DNA of 64,000 nt from Peptococcaceae bacterium BICA1-7 (GCA_000802095.1 JUEB01000020.1:1-64000), one strand, 5' to 3'. Counted from the first letter of the stretch, positions 41,167-49,960 are shown. Made by a program: numbers and translations. The notes: generated by a model not told the origin, from the sequence alone.

Positions 41167-41370
41167 TTTTACGCACCTTCCCTTTAAATACCTTTTCGAC
41201 GACCATATCGCTATTCCTTCATATTTTACCCGGGTTAGCCTGTGAGAAGGCTGCCCACTTTATTTCCTTTTCATATGTCCTTTAGAAGGAATTGTCAATT
41301 CCGTAACGTAAAGTATATTACGGCCATAATTTGGATAATAGTTAATATCTGAATAGACAGGAGGGTGATT

Positions 41371-42750
41371 ATGAAGGTCAATCCAAATATATTCCGGGAG
41401 TATGATGTGAGGGGAGTAGCCGACCGGGATTTAACGGACGAAACCGTGACCCTGCTGGGCAGGGCCTTCGGAACAATGGCTCGCAGAAAGGGGCTTAAGG
41501 ACGTCCTGGTGGGGATGGACAACAGGTACAGCTCCCCAAGACTTAATCAGGCCCTGACCGAAGGGCTAACTGCCTCCGGGTGCAGTGTCAGAGAACTGGG
41601 CACAGTGGTAACCCCCATACTCTATTACTCCCGTGTACTTTATGATAATGAGGCAGCCGTTATGATAACAGGCAGCCACAACCCATCGGAAGATAACGGT
41701 TTTAAAATGGCTCTGGGAAATTCCACCATATACGGAGACCAAATCCAGGAGCTGCGCCGGCTCATCGAGGCTGGAGACTTTGAAGCCGGCCAGGGTGGCA
41801 AAAGCTCCTCCGACCCGGTGCCGGAATATCTTTCCATGCTCCGCGAAAAAATAAGCCTTGGCCCTAAAAAGCTGAAGGTGGCCGTAGACTGCGGCAACGG
41901 AACGGCCTCGTACTTTGCCGCCGACATTATTTCCTCCTTTGGCTGCAAGGTGCTGGATCTTTACTGCCAGCCGGACCCATCCTTCCCCAACCACCACCCT
42001 GACCCGGTAAAGAGAAAGAATCTCACCGATATCATCAGCCTGGTCCAAAAAGAGGGGGCAGACCTGGGCGTGGCCTTCGATGGCGATGCCGACCGCATTG
42101 GTGTGGTTGACGACAAGGGCACGGTAATCTGGGGAGACCAGCTGATGGCCATCTTCTGGAAGGAGATTTTGGAAAAGCATCCAGGAGCCCCGGCCATTAT
42201 AGAGGTAAAGTGCTCCCAGTCCCTGGTGGACGAGGTCACCCGCCTGGGAGGCAGGCCTGTCTTTTACAGAACCGGCCACTCCTTAATAAAAGCAAAGATG
42301 AAGGAACTGGAGGCCCCCTTCACCGGAGAGATGTCAGGCCATATATTCTTCGCTGACGAGTATTACGGGTATGACGATGCCTTTTATGCCGCCGGCAGGC
42401 TGCTCAGGCTCTTGTCCCATACTGACGAGCCCCTTTCCGCCCTTGTGGAAAGGCTTCCCCTCTACTATTCCACTGCGGAAACACGGGTGCCCTGCCCGGA
42501 CGAGGAAAAATTCAGGGTGGTGGAAAAGCTGCAGGACTATTTCAGGGGCAAATACGAGGTCATAGATGTGGACGGGGTGAGGGTGCTGTTTGGTGACGGC
42601 TGGGGCCTGGTGAGGGCCTCAAATACCCAGCCGGTGCTGGTAGCCCGGTGTGAGGCCAGGACCCCGGAAAGACTGCAGGAAATAGCAGATACAATGAAAG
42701 GGGCCATGGAAAAGTATCCCCAGGTTTCCCCCTTCCAGTGGGAGTACTAA
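41371..42750 (+). CDS. Phosphomannomutase/phosphoglucomutase
   Basis: A 459-residue alpha-D-phosphohexomutase. The phosphoserine loop is TGSHNPSEDNGFK (about 97-109), the Mg loop is DGDADRIGV (about 236-244), the sugar loop is GEMSGH and the phosphate loop is RASNTQP. It interconverts hexose-1- and 6-phosphates (AlgC-like) and supplies nucleotide sugars for the envelope. ATG 41371 has AGGAGG 5-6 bases upstream; GTG 41365 lies on that SD. A terminator follows at 42828-42860. Confidence 0.94.
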   Translation: MKVNPNIFREYDVRGVADRDLTDETVTLLGRAFGTMARRKGLKDVLVGMDNRYSSPRLNQALTEGLTASGCSVRELGTVVTPILYYSRVLYDNEAAVMITGSHNPSEDNGFKMALGNSTIYGDQIQELRRLIEAGDFEAGQGGKSSSDPVPEYLSMLREKISLGPKKLKVAVDCGNGTASYFAADIISSFGCKVLDLYCQPDPSFPNHHPDPVKRKNLTDIISLVQKEGADLGVAFDGDADRIGVVDDKGTVIWGDQLMAIFWKEILEKHPGAPAIIEVKCSQSLVDEVTRLGGRPVFYRTGHSLIKAKMKELEAPFTGEMSGHIFFADEYYGYDDAFYAAGRLLRLLSHTDEPLSALVERLPLYYSTAETRVPCPDEEKFRVVEKLQDYFRGKYEVIDVDGVRVLFGDGWGLVRASNTQPVLVARCEARTPERLQEIADTMKGAMEKYPQVSPFQWEY

Positions 42751-42827
42751 GGCCGGCAAAGCAAGGATACTCCTTACCGGCCAAGCTGAATGGTTTTTTC
42801 AGATAACAGTATGGCAAGTAAACAACA

Positions 42828-42860
42828 GGCTGCTGCAATCTGAACTGCAGCAGCCCTTTA
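42828..42860 (+). terminator. Terminator after the phosphomannomutase gene
   Basis: GGCTGCTGCA/TGCAGCAGCC, a 10-bp stem with a loop of 7-8 bases, followed by CTTTATACT. The U-tract is short. It lies between convergent genes. Confidence 0.6.
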
Positions 42861-42865
42861 TACTA

Positions 42866-43186
42866 TCAATAATTATAACTGTATCTTTCAGCCCAGAGTC
42901 CCAGGATACTTCCCAGCACCGCCGAAAAAATAATTATGGGTATAATTGAAGAAGGATCTTTCTGGAAAACCAAAATCATTATCGGCACCGCTGTAATCTC
43001 CCCTATAATTAACCCTAAAAGCCATCCCCTCAGTATTTGCAAATGGAATATTATAAAGCCCGTGATCACCCAGTGAAAAAAAGCCGAGGCAACCGAATAC
43101 CAGTCAAGTCTTTGAAATAACATCGGGATAATGTCAGTCACTCCGGCTGCGGCTCCTGCCGCAATGGACACAAACAGTTTATTCAT
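42866..43186 (-). CDS. Small polytopic membrane protein
   Basis: A 106-residue protein with three to four hydrophobic helices (FVSIAAGAAAGVTDIIPMLF; FFHWVITGFIIFHL; GWLLGLIIGEITAVPIMILV; IPIIIFSAVLGSILGLWAE), nearly all membrane. A YrvJ- or YqhR-like role cannot be argued from sequence, and no family is recognised. It is followed by the terminator shared with the phosphomannomutase gene. The G-x3-G patterns suggest tight helix packing. Confidence 0.6.
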   Translation of the reverse strand: MNKLFVSIAAGAAAGVTDIIPMLFQRLDWYSVASAFFHWVITGFIIFHLQILRGWLLGLIIGEITAVPIMILVFQKDPSSIIPIIIFSAVLGSILGLWAERYSYNY

Positions 43187-43267
43187 TATCTAAAGAAAAC
43201 CTTCTTTCATCATGACAGAGGGACAAGGCAGCCGCCTCAGGCCAAAATATTCCGTTAACTATAGCAT

Positions 43268-43489
43268 CTACCATATAGATCTGGCCACCTGGCCCGCCAG
43301 GTAGAAAAAGGTCAGGCCGCAGATGCCGTACCCCATCGCCCTGTCCAAAAGAGTGTCTTCTCTCTCCAGTGCCTCCAGCAAAGCTCCGGTAAGAGACCTG
43401 AAGGCCGGCCTGTCCCTTTTTTCATATCTCCAGGGGCTCCCCGCACATGGCCCCATTTTTAATTCTCCGGTCAGTTGTGCTGTGGTCAT
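43268..43489 (-). CDS. Small hypothetical protein
   Basis: A protein of about 73 residues, starting at ATG 43489 (GGGAG about 10 bases upstream; the longer frame from 43510 lacks an SD). It is charged in the middle (YEKRDRPAF, LEALEREDTLLDR) and has a C-terminal hydrophobic helix (MGYGICGLTFFYLAGQVA) that could anchor it in the membrane. It is read in the same direction as 42866-43186. No family is recognised. Confidence 0.45.
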   Translation of the reverse strand: MTTAQLTGELKMGPCAGSPWRYEKRDRPAFRSLTGALLEALEREDTLLDRAMGYGICGLTFFYLAGQVARSIW

Positions 43490-43705
43490 TGTAAAAACAT
43501 CTCCCATCATTCAGTTAATCAACAACGAGAACATTTGTTCCCCCGAACCTTTGTTTCATTATAATAGCCAAAAATTAAACTGTCAATAATTTCTTGGAAG
43601 ATTTATTAACTGACCTGCTTAATATTTATAACAAGTAAGAGAGTGGGAAGGGAGGCAGACCATTCCCGTCGAATTACAGCTAAAAGTAAAGGGGAGGGGT
43701 GGACT

Positions 43706-44440
43706 ATGTTCCCACAGGCCCATGTTTACTTTGCAGGAGTAGTCCTGGATAAAATGAGCGATGAGGTGGCCCTGGGCAGTATCTTCCCGGATATGGCTAT
43801 AGGGGCGGGGGTAAACAGGGATGTTTCCCATAACAGCGGCATGGAAATGCTGGACTTCCTCATGCAGGAAGGTAACCTCCGGGATTTTGCGCTGGCCAAT
43901 ATCACCCACGGGGTAACCCCTGGAGGGCTTGATTATTACGGAGACGAAAAAAATCCCCCGTATGAGAAGGGCTATTGTTTTGAAAAGGGCCGCGCCCTTG
44001 TGGAGGGCACCATCAGGGCCTGCAACATACCTCCGGAAATGGGCTGGTGGAAAGCCCACAATATTGTGGAAATGGGCATCGAGATGCAGGTAAGCTCCTC
44101 CGGGGAATACGGGGGATACCTGTACAGAGCCTTTCAAAACAGGGAGCTGATCGCCAGCGTCAGCGATAAGCTTGGGGAATTCTACAGGGTGGGCTCACAG
44201 CCCTTTGCCAGGCGGATGTCCAGATTTCCTTCCTACATAGACCTTTCCGCCCCGACTGCCGAGAGCCTTGCCCAGAAATATGACTTTCAGATGCAGTGCA
44301 AGCACAGCATAAGCATAAATATAAAGGAAGTAGCCAAGCTAATTTCAATGGCCTCGGAAATGGTGGAAGAAGACATTGATGACTTTTTCTTATCGGTGGC
44401 CGGAAGAGTGAAAAAAATAATTGGCGACGTTATTCCCTAA
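43706..44440 (+). CDS. Putative metal-dependent hydrolase, Zn-dependent phospholipase C-like
   Basis: A protein of about 244 residues. MFPQAHVYFAGVVLDKM, GSIFPDMAIGAG, DVSHNSGMEM and ITHGVTPGGLDYY follow the spaced His/Asp pattern of Zn-dependent phospholipase C-like domains (H near the start, G-S-I-x-P-D, then S-H). No signal peptide. The fold is suggested, not proven. ATG 43706 has GGAGGGGTGG upstream and is preferred to the 43643 start. It is 14 bp before the next gene, so the two form a unit. Confidence 0.6.
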   Translation: MFPQAHVYFAGVVLDKMSDEVALGSIFPDMAIGAGVNRDVSHNSGMEMLDFLMQEGNLRDFALANITHGVTPGGLDYYGDEKNPPYEKGYCFEKGRALVEGTIRACNIPPEMGWWKAHNIVEMGIEMQVSSSGEYGGYLYRAFQNRELIASVSDKLGEFYRVGSQPFARRMSRFPSYIDLSAPTAESLAQKYDFQMQCKHSISINIKEVAKLISMASEMVEEDIDDFFLSVAGRVKKIIGDVIP

Positions 44441-44454
44441 AAGGGCTGAAGTAT

Positions 44455-45036
44455 ATGGACTATAAATACCTGTATGACCTGACCAGTGCCGTTACCCCCC
44501 TGGAAACTGACTGCGGCCTGCTCTGCAGCAGTATCTGCTGCAGGCGGGACCGTAAAAACAACCTTGGGATATACCTTTTCCCCGGCGAGGAGATCATGAT
44601 CCCGCCAGGCGAAAACTGGGTCGAAAGAGAGCTGCACAGCCCGGCTGACTATGACTTTCCAGACAACTGGAAGGAGCCTGTGCATTTCATAAAGTGCACC
44701 TCCCCCTGCCCCAGGGAAAAGAGGCCTCTTTCCTGCCGCTTCTTTCCCCTGGCCCCCCATATACTTACCAGCGGCGAGCTTATGCTCACCTATGAGACGG
44801 TGCCGCTCCCTTACAGGTGTCCCCTTATATACAAAAAGCTGCCCTTAAGGAAAGATTTCGTAGAGGTGGTGGCCCTGGCCTGGCGAACTCTGCTATCAGA
44901 TCCCAGGATATTCAGGCTGGTGGATGAGGATTCCAGGGAAAGGGAAATGAGCCTGCACAGCATTCCCCCCATATTGTGGTTCCAGGTGCCACCGGATACC
45001 GTCTATGCTCCCGGGGATGGCGGAGACTTGCGGTAA
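44455..45036 (+). CDS. Cysteine-rich protein, YkgJ-like
   Basis: A 193-residue protein with a Cys cluster: C20-x3-C24-x3-C28-C29 near the N-terminus, then C81-x3-C85 and PLSCRFFPL, then PYRCPLI. The R-P-x-x-C-R-x-F-P-L wording is shared with YkgJ/UPF0153-type Zn- or Fe-binding proteins. It probably binds a metal or Fe-S cluster; the partner is unknown. Its 3' end overlaps the convergent thioesterase gene by 34 bp. It is co-transcribed with the hydrolase-like gene before it. Confidence 0.65.
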   Translation: MDYKYLYDLTSAVTPLETDCGLLCSSICCRRDRKNNLGIYLFPGEEIMIPPGENWVERELHSPADYDFPDNWKEPVHFIKCTSPCPREKRPLSCRFFPLAPHILTSGELMLTYETVPLPYRCPLIYKKLPLRKDFVEVVALAWRTLLSDPRIFRLVDEDSREREMSLHSIPPILWFQVPPDTVYAPGDGGDLR

Positions 45037-45443
45037 ACCAGGCCGTCAAAAAGGGCTACCTGCTGGCCGCTTTCATTTACCACCGCAATCCGGTAGAGAC
45101 CTGTTTTTCTGGTCATATTCTCGGCGGTGGCGGTAGCCGTAAGGTATTCCCCCGGCCTGCTGGGCTTTAGATAGTAGATGGTGGCATTCATGGCCACCTG
45201 GTCATCTCCCCAGGCATTGCAGGCATTACCCAGGGCCACATCGGCCAGGGTAAATACAGCCCCTCCATGGGTAAGCCCGTGAATATTGGTCATATATTCG
45301 GCCACCCGCATACCCACCCTGGCATAGCCGGGCCTTAGCTCAAGCAGCTCTACACCCAGATGCCTGGGGAAAGGATCGTTCTGCAGCTTTTCCATAATAG
45401 CATCGCTTACCTCAAATTTTCCCCTGCCCATATCTCCGCTCAT
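45003..45443 (-). CDS. Hotdog-fold thioesterase (PaaI type)
   Basis: A 146-residue protein. HLGVELLELRPGYARVGMRV, MTNIHGLTHGGAVFTLADVA and AMNATIYYLKP are the PaaI/YdiI acyl-CoA thioesterase blocks, with the catalytic region HGGAVFTLAD. It hydrolyses acyl-CoA thioesters, perhaps aromatic ones. The 3' ends of this gene and the Cys-rich gene overlap. The spacing to cca (82 bp) suggests they may share a transcript. Confidence 0.9.
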   Translation of the reverse strand: MSGDMGRGKFEVSDAIMEKLQNDPFPRHLGVELLELRPGYARVGMRVAEYMTNIHGLTHGGAVFTLADVALGNACNAWGDDQVAMNATIYYLKPSRPGEYLTATATAENMTRKTGLYRIAVVNESGQQVALFDGLVYRKSPPSPGA

Positions 45444-45524
45444 GGCTTTATTCCTTCCTTTTTAAAAATATTATCCGCCACCGTTATCATTATTTATAGC
45501 CGGCACAATAAAGACCCCGGCAAA

Positions 45525-46835
45525 TCACAGGCTCTTCCACCCTTTGACCAGGTCAATTAAAAAAACTTTCTGATTCTTTTGGGGATCATCCAGCACAATG
45601 TCCAAAAGACTGCGCAGTATACGCCCCATTTCTTTACCCGGCCTTATCCCCATTGCCTTGAGGTCATTGCCGTTAATGGCCAGATCCCTTACCCTCAGGG
45701 GAAGATTATTCTCCAGTATCCCTCTGGCCCTTTCTTCCAGTGCCACCACTGCGGCAGTGCTTCCCTTTTCCCCGGCGGCTGCCGCCGAAGCCCGCCACAG
45801 GCTGAAAATATCCTCCAGGTTTTCAGGCCTCACCCTGGCCATGAATTTTTTTATGCTTTTTTCCAGGCCTATATCAACCCAGGCAATCCTCTCCCTGACT
45901 ATAGCGGTGACCGACTGCACAGTCCTGCGGTCATATTTAAGCCTGTCCAGTATTTCCTCCACCGGATTATAGTTATTATCAGTGCGCCTGTAGCGGCACT
46001 CACCTCTATCTTCCGGGGGCGGGCAGTCCGCGCCCATTACATAAAGCAGGGCTGCCAGCCTTACATTAAGCCCGGCCGGGGTATTTTTCAGCATCTCCAG
46101 GGTATACCGCAAGTCCTGTAAGCTGTCCAGCTCAGGCACAATAAATCCCATCAGCCCGCAGTATTTCATGAGCTCAACTCCCCTGTGGGGCAGAGAGCTC
46201 ACAAGTATGTCATTCAGTTCCTCCCTAATCCTTTCCGGGGAAACCCTGGCTATCCGTCTGCGGCTTGCCCGGATACTTTCCAGTGTCCTTTCCTCTATGC
46301 TAAAGCCTGTCTGACAGGCAATCCTCAAAGCCCTCATCATACGGAGGGCGTCCTCTTTAAACCTTTTTTCAGGATCACCCACCGCCCGGATGATTCTACC
46401 GGAAATATCCTTCAGACCGCCGAAAAAATCATATACATTTCCGTCCAGGTCTGCAGCCAGAGAATTGATGGTAAAGTCCCTCCTGGAGAGATCTTCTTTC
46501 AGGTTACCGGTAAACAGTACGGTATCCGGCCTCCGGCTGTCCGAATAGCAGCCGTCCCTCCTCAGAGTGGTCACCTCTATACTTAAGTCCCCGGAAATAA
46601 CTGTCACTGTGCCGTGCTTTTCTCCTGTGAGAACAACTTTCTCGAAGAGGCCGCAGACCTGGTCCGGGGTGGCCCCGGTGGCTACATCATAGTCCCGGGG
46701 CTCCCTGCCCTGTAAAAAATCCCTTACCACCCCACCCACCAGGTAAACGCTAAACCCCCTCCGGCCCAGCCTTTCCATCACTTCTCTCACCTGTAGGGGA
46801 ACAGTATTCATATCTATTCTGATGTCAGAATTCAT
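45525..46835 (-). CDS. cca: CCA tRNA nucleotidyltransferase or poly(A) polymerase family
   Basis: A protein of about 436 residues. Class II nucleotidyltransferase head: YLVGGVVRDFLQGREPRDYD with catalytic D-Y-D, VTTLRRDGCYSDSRRPD, DLSRRDFTINSLAADLDG; then ALRMMRALRIACQTGFSIEE and SPERIREELNDIL. A C-terminal helical HD-related region follows. It adds or repairs 3' CCA on tRNA; separate A-adding and CC-adding enzymes are possible in Clostridia. ATG 46835 has AGGTGAG 9 bases upstream and is preferred to GTG 46850. Confidence 0.92.
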   Translation of the reverse strand: MNSDIRIDMNTVPLQVREVMERLGRRGFSVYLVGGVVRDFLQGREPRDYDVATGATPDQVCGLFEKVVLTGEKHGTVTVISGDLSIEVTTLRRDGCYSDSRRPDTVLFTGNLKEDLSRRDFTINSLAADLDGNVYDFFGGLKDISGRIIRAVGDPEKRFKEDALRMMRALRIACQTGFSIEERTLESIRASRRRIARVSPERIREELNDILVSSLPHRGVELMKYCGLMGFIVPELDSLQDLRYTLEMLKNTPAGLNVRLAALLYVMGADCPPPEDRGECRYRRTDNNYNPVEEILDRLKYDRRTVQSVTAIVRERIAWVDIGLEKSIKKFMARVRPENLEDIFSLWRASAAAAGEKGSTAAVVALEERARGILENNLPLRVRDLAINGNDLKAMGIRPGKEMGRILRSLLDIVLDDPQKNQKVFLIDLVKGWKSL

Positions 46836-46869
46836 ATTGTACGCTCTCACCTGCCGTTGAATTAAAACA

Positions 46870-47283
46870 TTAACCCTCCCCGGAGCCGGTAAGCTTTGCC
46901 AGCATGCCCTCCACCTGGGGAGCTACATCTTCCACCCACAGGTAGACTGCCTCCACTGAAAGCTCCGGGGGACCCTTTATAATACCGTTATGAAGTCCGT
47001 CGAAAATTTCACCGTACAGGTCATCCCCCACAGCCTCATCGAAAAAAAGCTCCTGCAGCATATAAGCCAGCCAGCCGGTATAGCCGCTCAGCATGGTCAC
47101 CCCGTCCAGAAACCTGGCGGCCTCCTTTTCGGTAAGGCCGAAAAAGTAAGCGCTGACCCCGTCAAAGGTCACCAGATTTGGGTGACCCACCACGCTTACC
47201 CCCCCCCTGATAAATCCCGCCCCGAAAGTGTGGGGCCTTATAGTTTCCCAAAAATGGGCCATTTTTTCTTTCCATCCGGGCAT
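46870..47283 (-). CDS. Hypothetical protein
   Basis: A 137-residue soluble protein. FIRGGVSVVGHPNLVTFDGV and EKEAARFLDGVTMLSGYTGW are the best-defined parts; the C-terminal third is an acidic helix. ATG 47283 has AGGTGGGG about 7 bases upstream, which supports translation. No family is recognised, and there is no membrane segment or metal motif. It is 35 bp upstream of cca on the same strand, so it is likely co-transcribed. Confidence 0.6.
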   Translation of the reverse strand: MPGWKEKMAHFWETIRPHTFGAGFIRGGVSVVGHPNLVTFDGVSAYFFGLTEKEAARFLDGVTMLSGYTGWLAYMLQELFFDEAVGDDLYGEIFDGLHNGIIKGPPELSVEAVYLWVEDVAPQVEGMLAKLTGSGEG

Positions 47284-47385
47284 ATCAGATCCCCACCTGC
47301 CATGACTTGCTATGTATTCCAGTTTATAATTAACCCCAAAGCCCCCAAAATCCTCCCCCTTCCTTCAAAACCCTGTAGCCTGTGT

Positions 47386-47414
47386 TAAAAATGAAAGCCG
47401 CCCTTTGCGGCGGC
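47386..47414 (-). terminator. Intrinsic terminator after hcp
   Basis: GCCGCC/GGCGGC with a 6-base loop, followed on the minus strand by TTTCATTTTTAAC. Confidence 0.7.
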
Positions 47415-47425
47415 CAATGCTCACT

Positions 47426-47463
47426 CATTCTGAATTCTGAATTCTGTCTCCTGTATTCCGACC
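47426..47463 (+). repeat. 7-nt repeat unit ending TCCGACC
   Basis: ATTCTGAATTCTGAATTCTG then TCTCCTG and TATTCCGACC. It mixes the GAATTCT and CTGTCTC unit types in one tract, which ties the two types into one family. Confidence 0.65.
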
Positions 47464-47478
47464 GGAAATGCAGTGCCT

Positions 47479-48783
47479 TTAAGCATTATTATTCCCCATC
47501 ATTACCGCCAGGTCGGCCCTGGCATCCCCGCTGATAACCCTGAGGCCGAAGGTCTTTATGATCACCTCGGCCACCCCCGGGGTAAGAAACTCCGGGGCCT
47601 TGGGACCAATATATATATTCTTTATCCCCAGGCTAAACAGCCCCAGCAGTATGGCCACGGCCTTCTGCTCAAACCAGCTCAGCACAATGCTCAGCGGCAG
47701 GTCATTCACCCCGCAGCCCAAGGCGTCGGCCAGGGCCAGGGCTATCTTGACGGCCGATCCTGAATTGTTGCACTGTCCCAGATCCAGATAGCGGGGGATA
47801 TCAGTGCCCTCAACATTGCCGTAATCCAGATCATTGAAGCGGTATTTCCCGCAGGAGGTGGTCAGTATTACACAGTCTTTGGGTATAGCCTGGGCCAGAT
47901 CCCTGTAGTAGTCCCTTCCCTTTGTGGGGGCATCGCACCCGGCCACCACAAAGAACCTCCTCAGCTTTCCAGCCTTTACTGCTTCAATTATTAGAGGCGC
48001 CAGGGGAATCACATTCTGGTGGTGAAAGCCAGTAATAAGGGTACTGTCCGACTGTATGTCAGCCGGGGGCAGGGAAAGGGCCTTTTCAATAACCGGGCCA
48101 AAGTCCATATCCTTTATTTTTTGCACACCCTCCAGCCCTGCCACCAGGTAGGTAAACATTCTATCTCCGTAGGTTCCTTTCCTTATGGGCATTACGCAGT
48201 TGGTGGTGGCCAGTATGGCGCCGGGGAATCTTTCAAAGGACTCCCTCTGGTCGTGCCATGCCTTGCCAAAATTTCCCTTCAGGTGCATATATTTTTTCAG
48301 TTCCGGATAGCCATGGGCCGGCAGCATTTCCGAGTGGGTATAAACATTGACGCCCCTTCCATCAGCCTGCCTCAGCAGTTCCTTCATGGCCCGCAGGTCA
48401 TGGCCTGTTACCAGAATGCAGTGCCCCTCCACCTTATCCTGGCTTACCCGGACCGGCACCGGGACACCCAGCTCAGCCAGGTGGGCCCTGTCCAGCAAAT
48501 CCATTACCTTTACAGTGGCCGATCCAACTTTGAGAGCCATATCTATATGATCCTGGAGGTTGAAATTGGAGTTTGTCAGGGTCATAAACAGGCCCTCGTG
48601 GGTTATTGCATCAACCTCCTCATCGCTCTGGCCCAGTTCCCTGGCATGTACCGCATAGGCCGCCACTCCTTTAAGACCCAGAATAATGGTGTCCTGAAGG
48701 CTGGCAATATCTTCATTTTTACCGCACACACCTACCTTGGTGCAGCCTCCCCTGGGAGTCTGCTCGCACTGGTGGCAAAACAC
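47479..48783 (-). CDS. hcp: Hydroxylamine reductase (hybrid-cluster protein), short class
   Basis: A 434-residue protein beginning MFCHQCEQTPRGGC. The N-terminal cluster ligands are C3, C6, C14 and C20. Hybrid-cluster ligands are in VTGHDLRAM, TNCVMPI, AGCDAP, TSCGKYRFN, DLGQCNNSGSA and LSWFEQKAVAILL. Lacking the three-helix insert of E. coli Hcp, it is of the short class seen in anaerobes. It handles NO or hydroxylamine stress. The start is GTG 48783: GAGGGGG lies 9 bases upstream and MFC-x2-C is the family start; TTG 48801 lies before that SD. Confidence 0.95.
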   Translation of the reverse strand: MFCHQCEQTPRGGCTKVGVCGKNEDIASLQDTIILGLKGVAAYAVHARELGQSDEEVDAITHEGLFMTLTNSNFNLQDHIDMALKVGSATVKVMDLLDRAHLAELGVPVPVRVSQDKVEGHCILVTGHDLRAMKELLRQADGRGVNVYTHSEMLPAHGYPELKKYMHLKGNFGKAWHDQRESFERFPGAILATTNCVMPIRKGTYGDRMFTYLVAGLEGVQKIKDMDFGPVIEKALSLPPADIQSDSTLITGFHHQNVIPLAPLIIEAVKAGKLRRFFVVAGCDAPTKGRDYYRDLAQAIPKDCVILTTSCGKYRFNDLDYGNVEGTDIPRYLDLGQCNNSGSAVKIALALADALGCGVNDLPLSIVLSWFEQKAVAILLGLFSLGIKNIYIGPKAPEFLTPGVAEVIIKTFGLRVISGDARADLAVMMGNNNA

Positions 48784-48900
48784 TGTCACATACCCCCTCA
48801 ATGGTTTTAAACTAATATGAAGATATTATTTACCCTAATCGAAAAGGCTAGTAATTTTCATATAATATCCGAAACAACGCCTATACACCGGCCGGTAACG

Positions 48901-48928
48901 CAAAAAATAAGTCCGCCTGGGCGGACTT
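48901..48928 (-). terminator. Intrinsic terminator after the CBS gene
   Basis: AAGTCCGCC/GGCGGACTT with a 2-base loop, followed on the minus strand by ATTTTTTGCG. Confidence 0.75.
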
Positions 48929-48964
48929 AAAAAGGAGTAGGGATTTATTTGGAAAAAAACTTTA

Positions 48965-49465
48965 TCAAGAGATATTGGTTTCAAAAAGCTTGATGATAAA
49001 CGGCAGCAGGTCCACCGGGCGGACTATGCCAACAACCTTCAGATTGCTGTCCAGCACCGGAACAATGGTAATCTTTTTCTTTACGATTATCTCCACTGCC
49101 CTGGACGGAGGGTCGTTCTCAAGTACAAAGGCATCCACCACCGGCCGGATGTATTTGGTCACCGGGGTGTCTTTCATAAGCTTCAGCCCGTCCCAGAAGA
49201 ATAGGTCGGCATTGTTGAAGGATATGCCCAGCCAGCCTCCGGCCTTTGAGGCCAGAGATCCCAATGCATCGTACACATTGCGGAGGGTAAGAATGCCCAC
49301 TATTCTGCCTTCGTCGTCCAGCACCAGCACCCAGCGGTAACCCTTTTCTTTTGCCGATTGGTTCATCATGTTGACAGCTTCTTCAAATGTTGCATTTTTC
49401 TTTAAAGTGGAATAGTGGGAAAGAGGAATCATAAAATGGCCTACCTTGTCAACTTTACCCTGCAC
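48965..49465 (-). CDS. Tandem CBS-domain protein
   Basis: A protein of about 166 residues with two CBS domains: first KNATFEEAVNMMNQ to GRIVGILTLRNVYDAL, second PVTKYIRPVVDAFVLENDPP to LKVVGIVRPVDLLPFI. Such pairs bind adenine nucleotides and sense energy state. There is no attached enzyme domain, so it is a stand-alone sensor. GTG 49465 has GGGAGG 7 bases upstream; the longer frame from 49474 overlaps that SD. It is a single gene, followed by a terminator. Confidence 0.88.
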   Translation of the reverse strand: MQGKVDKVGHFMIPLSHYSTLKKNATFEEAVNMMNQSAKEKGYRWVLVLDDEGRIVGILTLRNVYDALGSLASKAGGWLGISFNNADLFFWDGLKLMKDTPVTKYIRPVVDAFVLENDPPSRAVEIIVKKKITIVPVLDSNLKVVGIVRPVDLLPFIIKLFETNIS

Positions 49466-49624
49466 AGCCAGCACCTCCCGCTTTTTAAGTTAGTATAAGT
49501 ATATTATTTCCCGGCTGCCACGCAACATTTCCACCTTTTATCGTCGATATTAAGCTTTAAAGCGCATTAAACCGAAGTCGATATTTTCACAAAGGAATGT
49601 GTCTCCAACCAATCCATTTACCCT

Positions 49625-49649
49625 TATAAAAAAACCGCCTTGCAGGCGG
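49625..49649 (-). terminator. Minus-strand intrinsic terminator upstream of the CBS gene
   Basis: CCGCCT/AGGCGG with a 3-base loop, followed on the minus strand by TTTTTTTATAAGG. There is no minus-strand gene between here and pckA, which has its own terminator, so it may stop read-through or end an antisense RNA. Confidence 0.65.
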
Positions 49650-49684
49650 CGGAATCCAGAATCCAGGAGTCAGAATCCAGAATA
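49648..49684 (-). repeat. 7-nt repeat unit (AGAATCC type)
   Basis: GGCGGAATCCAGAATCCAGG then AGTCAGAATCCAGAAT: five heptads of the dispersed family, minus-strand form, next to a terminator. The GGTCGG end is replaced here by GGCGG of the terminator stem. Confidence 0.6.
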
Positions 49685-49716
49685 TTTTAAAGCATTCATC
49701 TCAGGATATCTTCCTG

Positions 49717-49744
49717 TTGGGAGTACAGTACATTGAATTATTGT
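49717..49744 (+). promoter_or_regulatory. Probable promoter of the structured RNA
   Basis: TTGGGA at 49717-49722, a 16-base spacer and TATTGT at 49739-49744, placing initiation near 49751, just before the first base of the terminal stem at 49753. Confidence 0.45.
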
Positions 49745-49750
49745 ATCGAA

Positions 49751-49960
49751 AAGGAGAAGGCATCAATCGAGCGATATACCGGAGTCAGTTACTGCCTTTT
49801 AACGAAGGAGCCGTCAAGGATGACGATTTGGCGTACACACGCCGCCAAAAGCCTGAGAGGAGCGGGACGCGACTTTCGAGGGCGGTCGTCAGCCTCGGCG
49901 AGGAGTTTAAAGGCAGTACTGACGCAGGTCTAAATCGCGAGTGCGATGTCTTCTCCGATA
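49751..49960 (+). ncRNA. Candidate structured non-coding RNA of about 205 nt, possibly raiA-like
   Basis: The ends pair: GGAGAAGGCATC (49753-49764) with GATGTCTTCTCC (49945-49956), 12 bp with one G-U. A short GCGAT/ATCGC helix follows. Then comes a second long stem, 49785-49803 with 49905-49922 (ACTGCC...GGCAGT, about 17 bp with one bulge and one mismatch). The enclosed 100 nt hold CGTCA-AGGA-TGACG (49812-49825), GGCGT-ACAC-ACGCC (49830-49843) and purine-rich joins (GAAGGAG, GAGAGGAG, GAGGAG). A promoter-like pair precedes it. It has no SD or reading frame typical of these genomes. Size and layout recall the raiA RNA motif of Firmicutes; that name is a guess. Confidence 0.6.
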
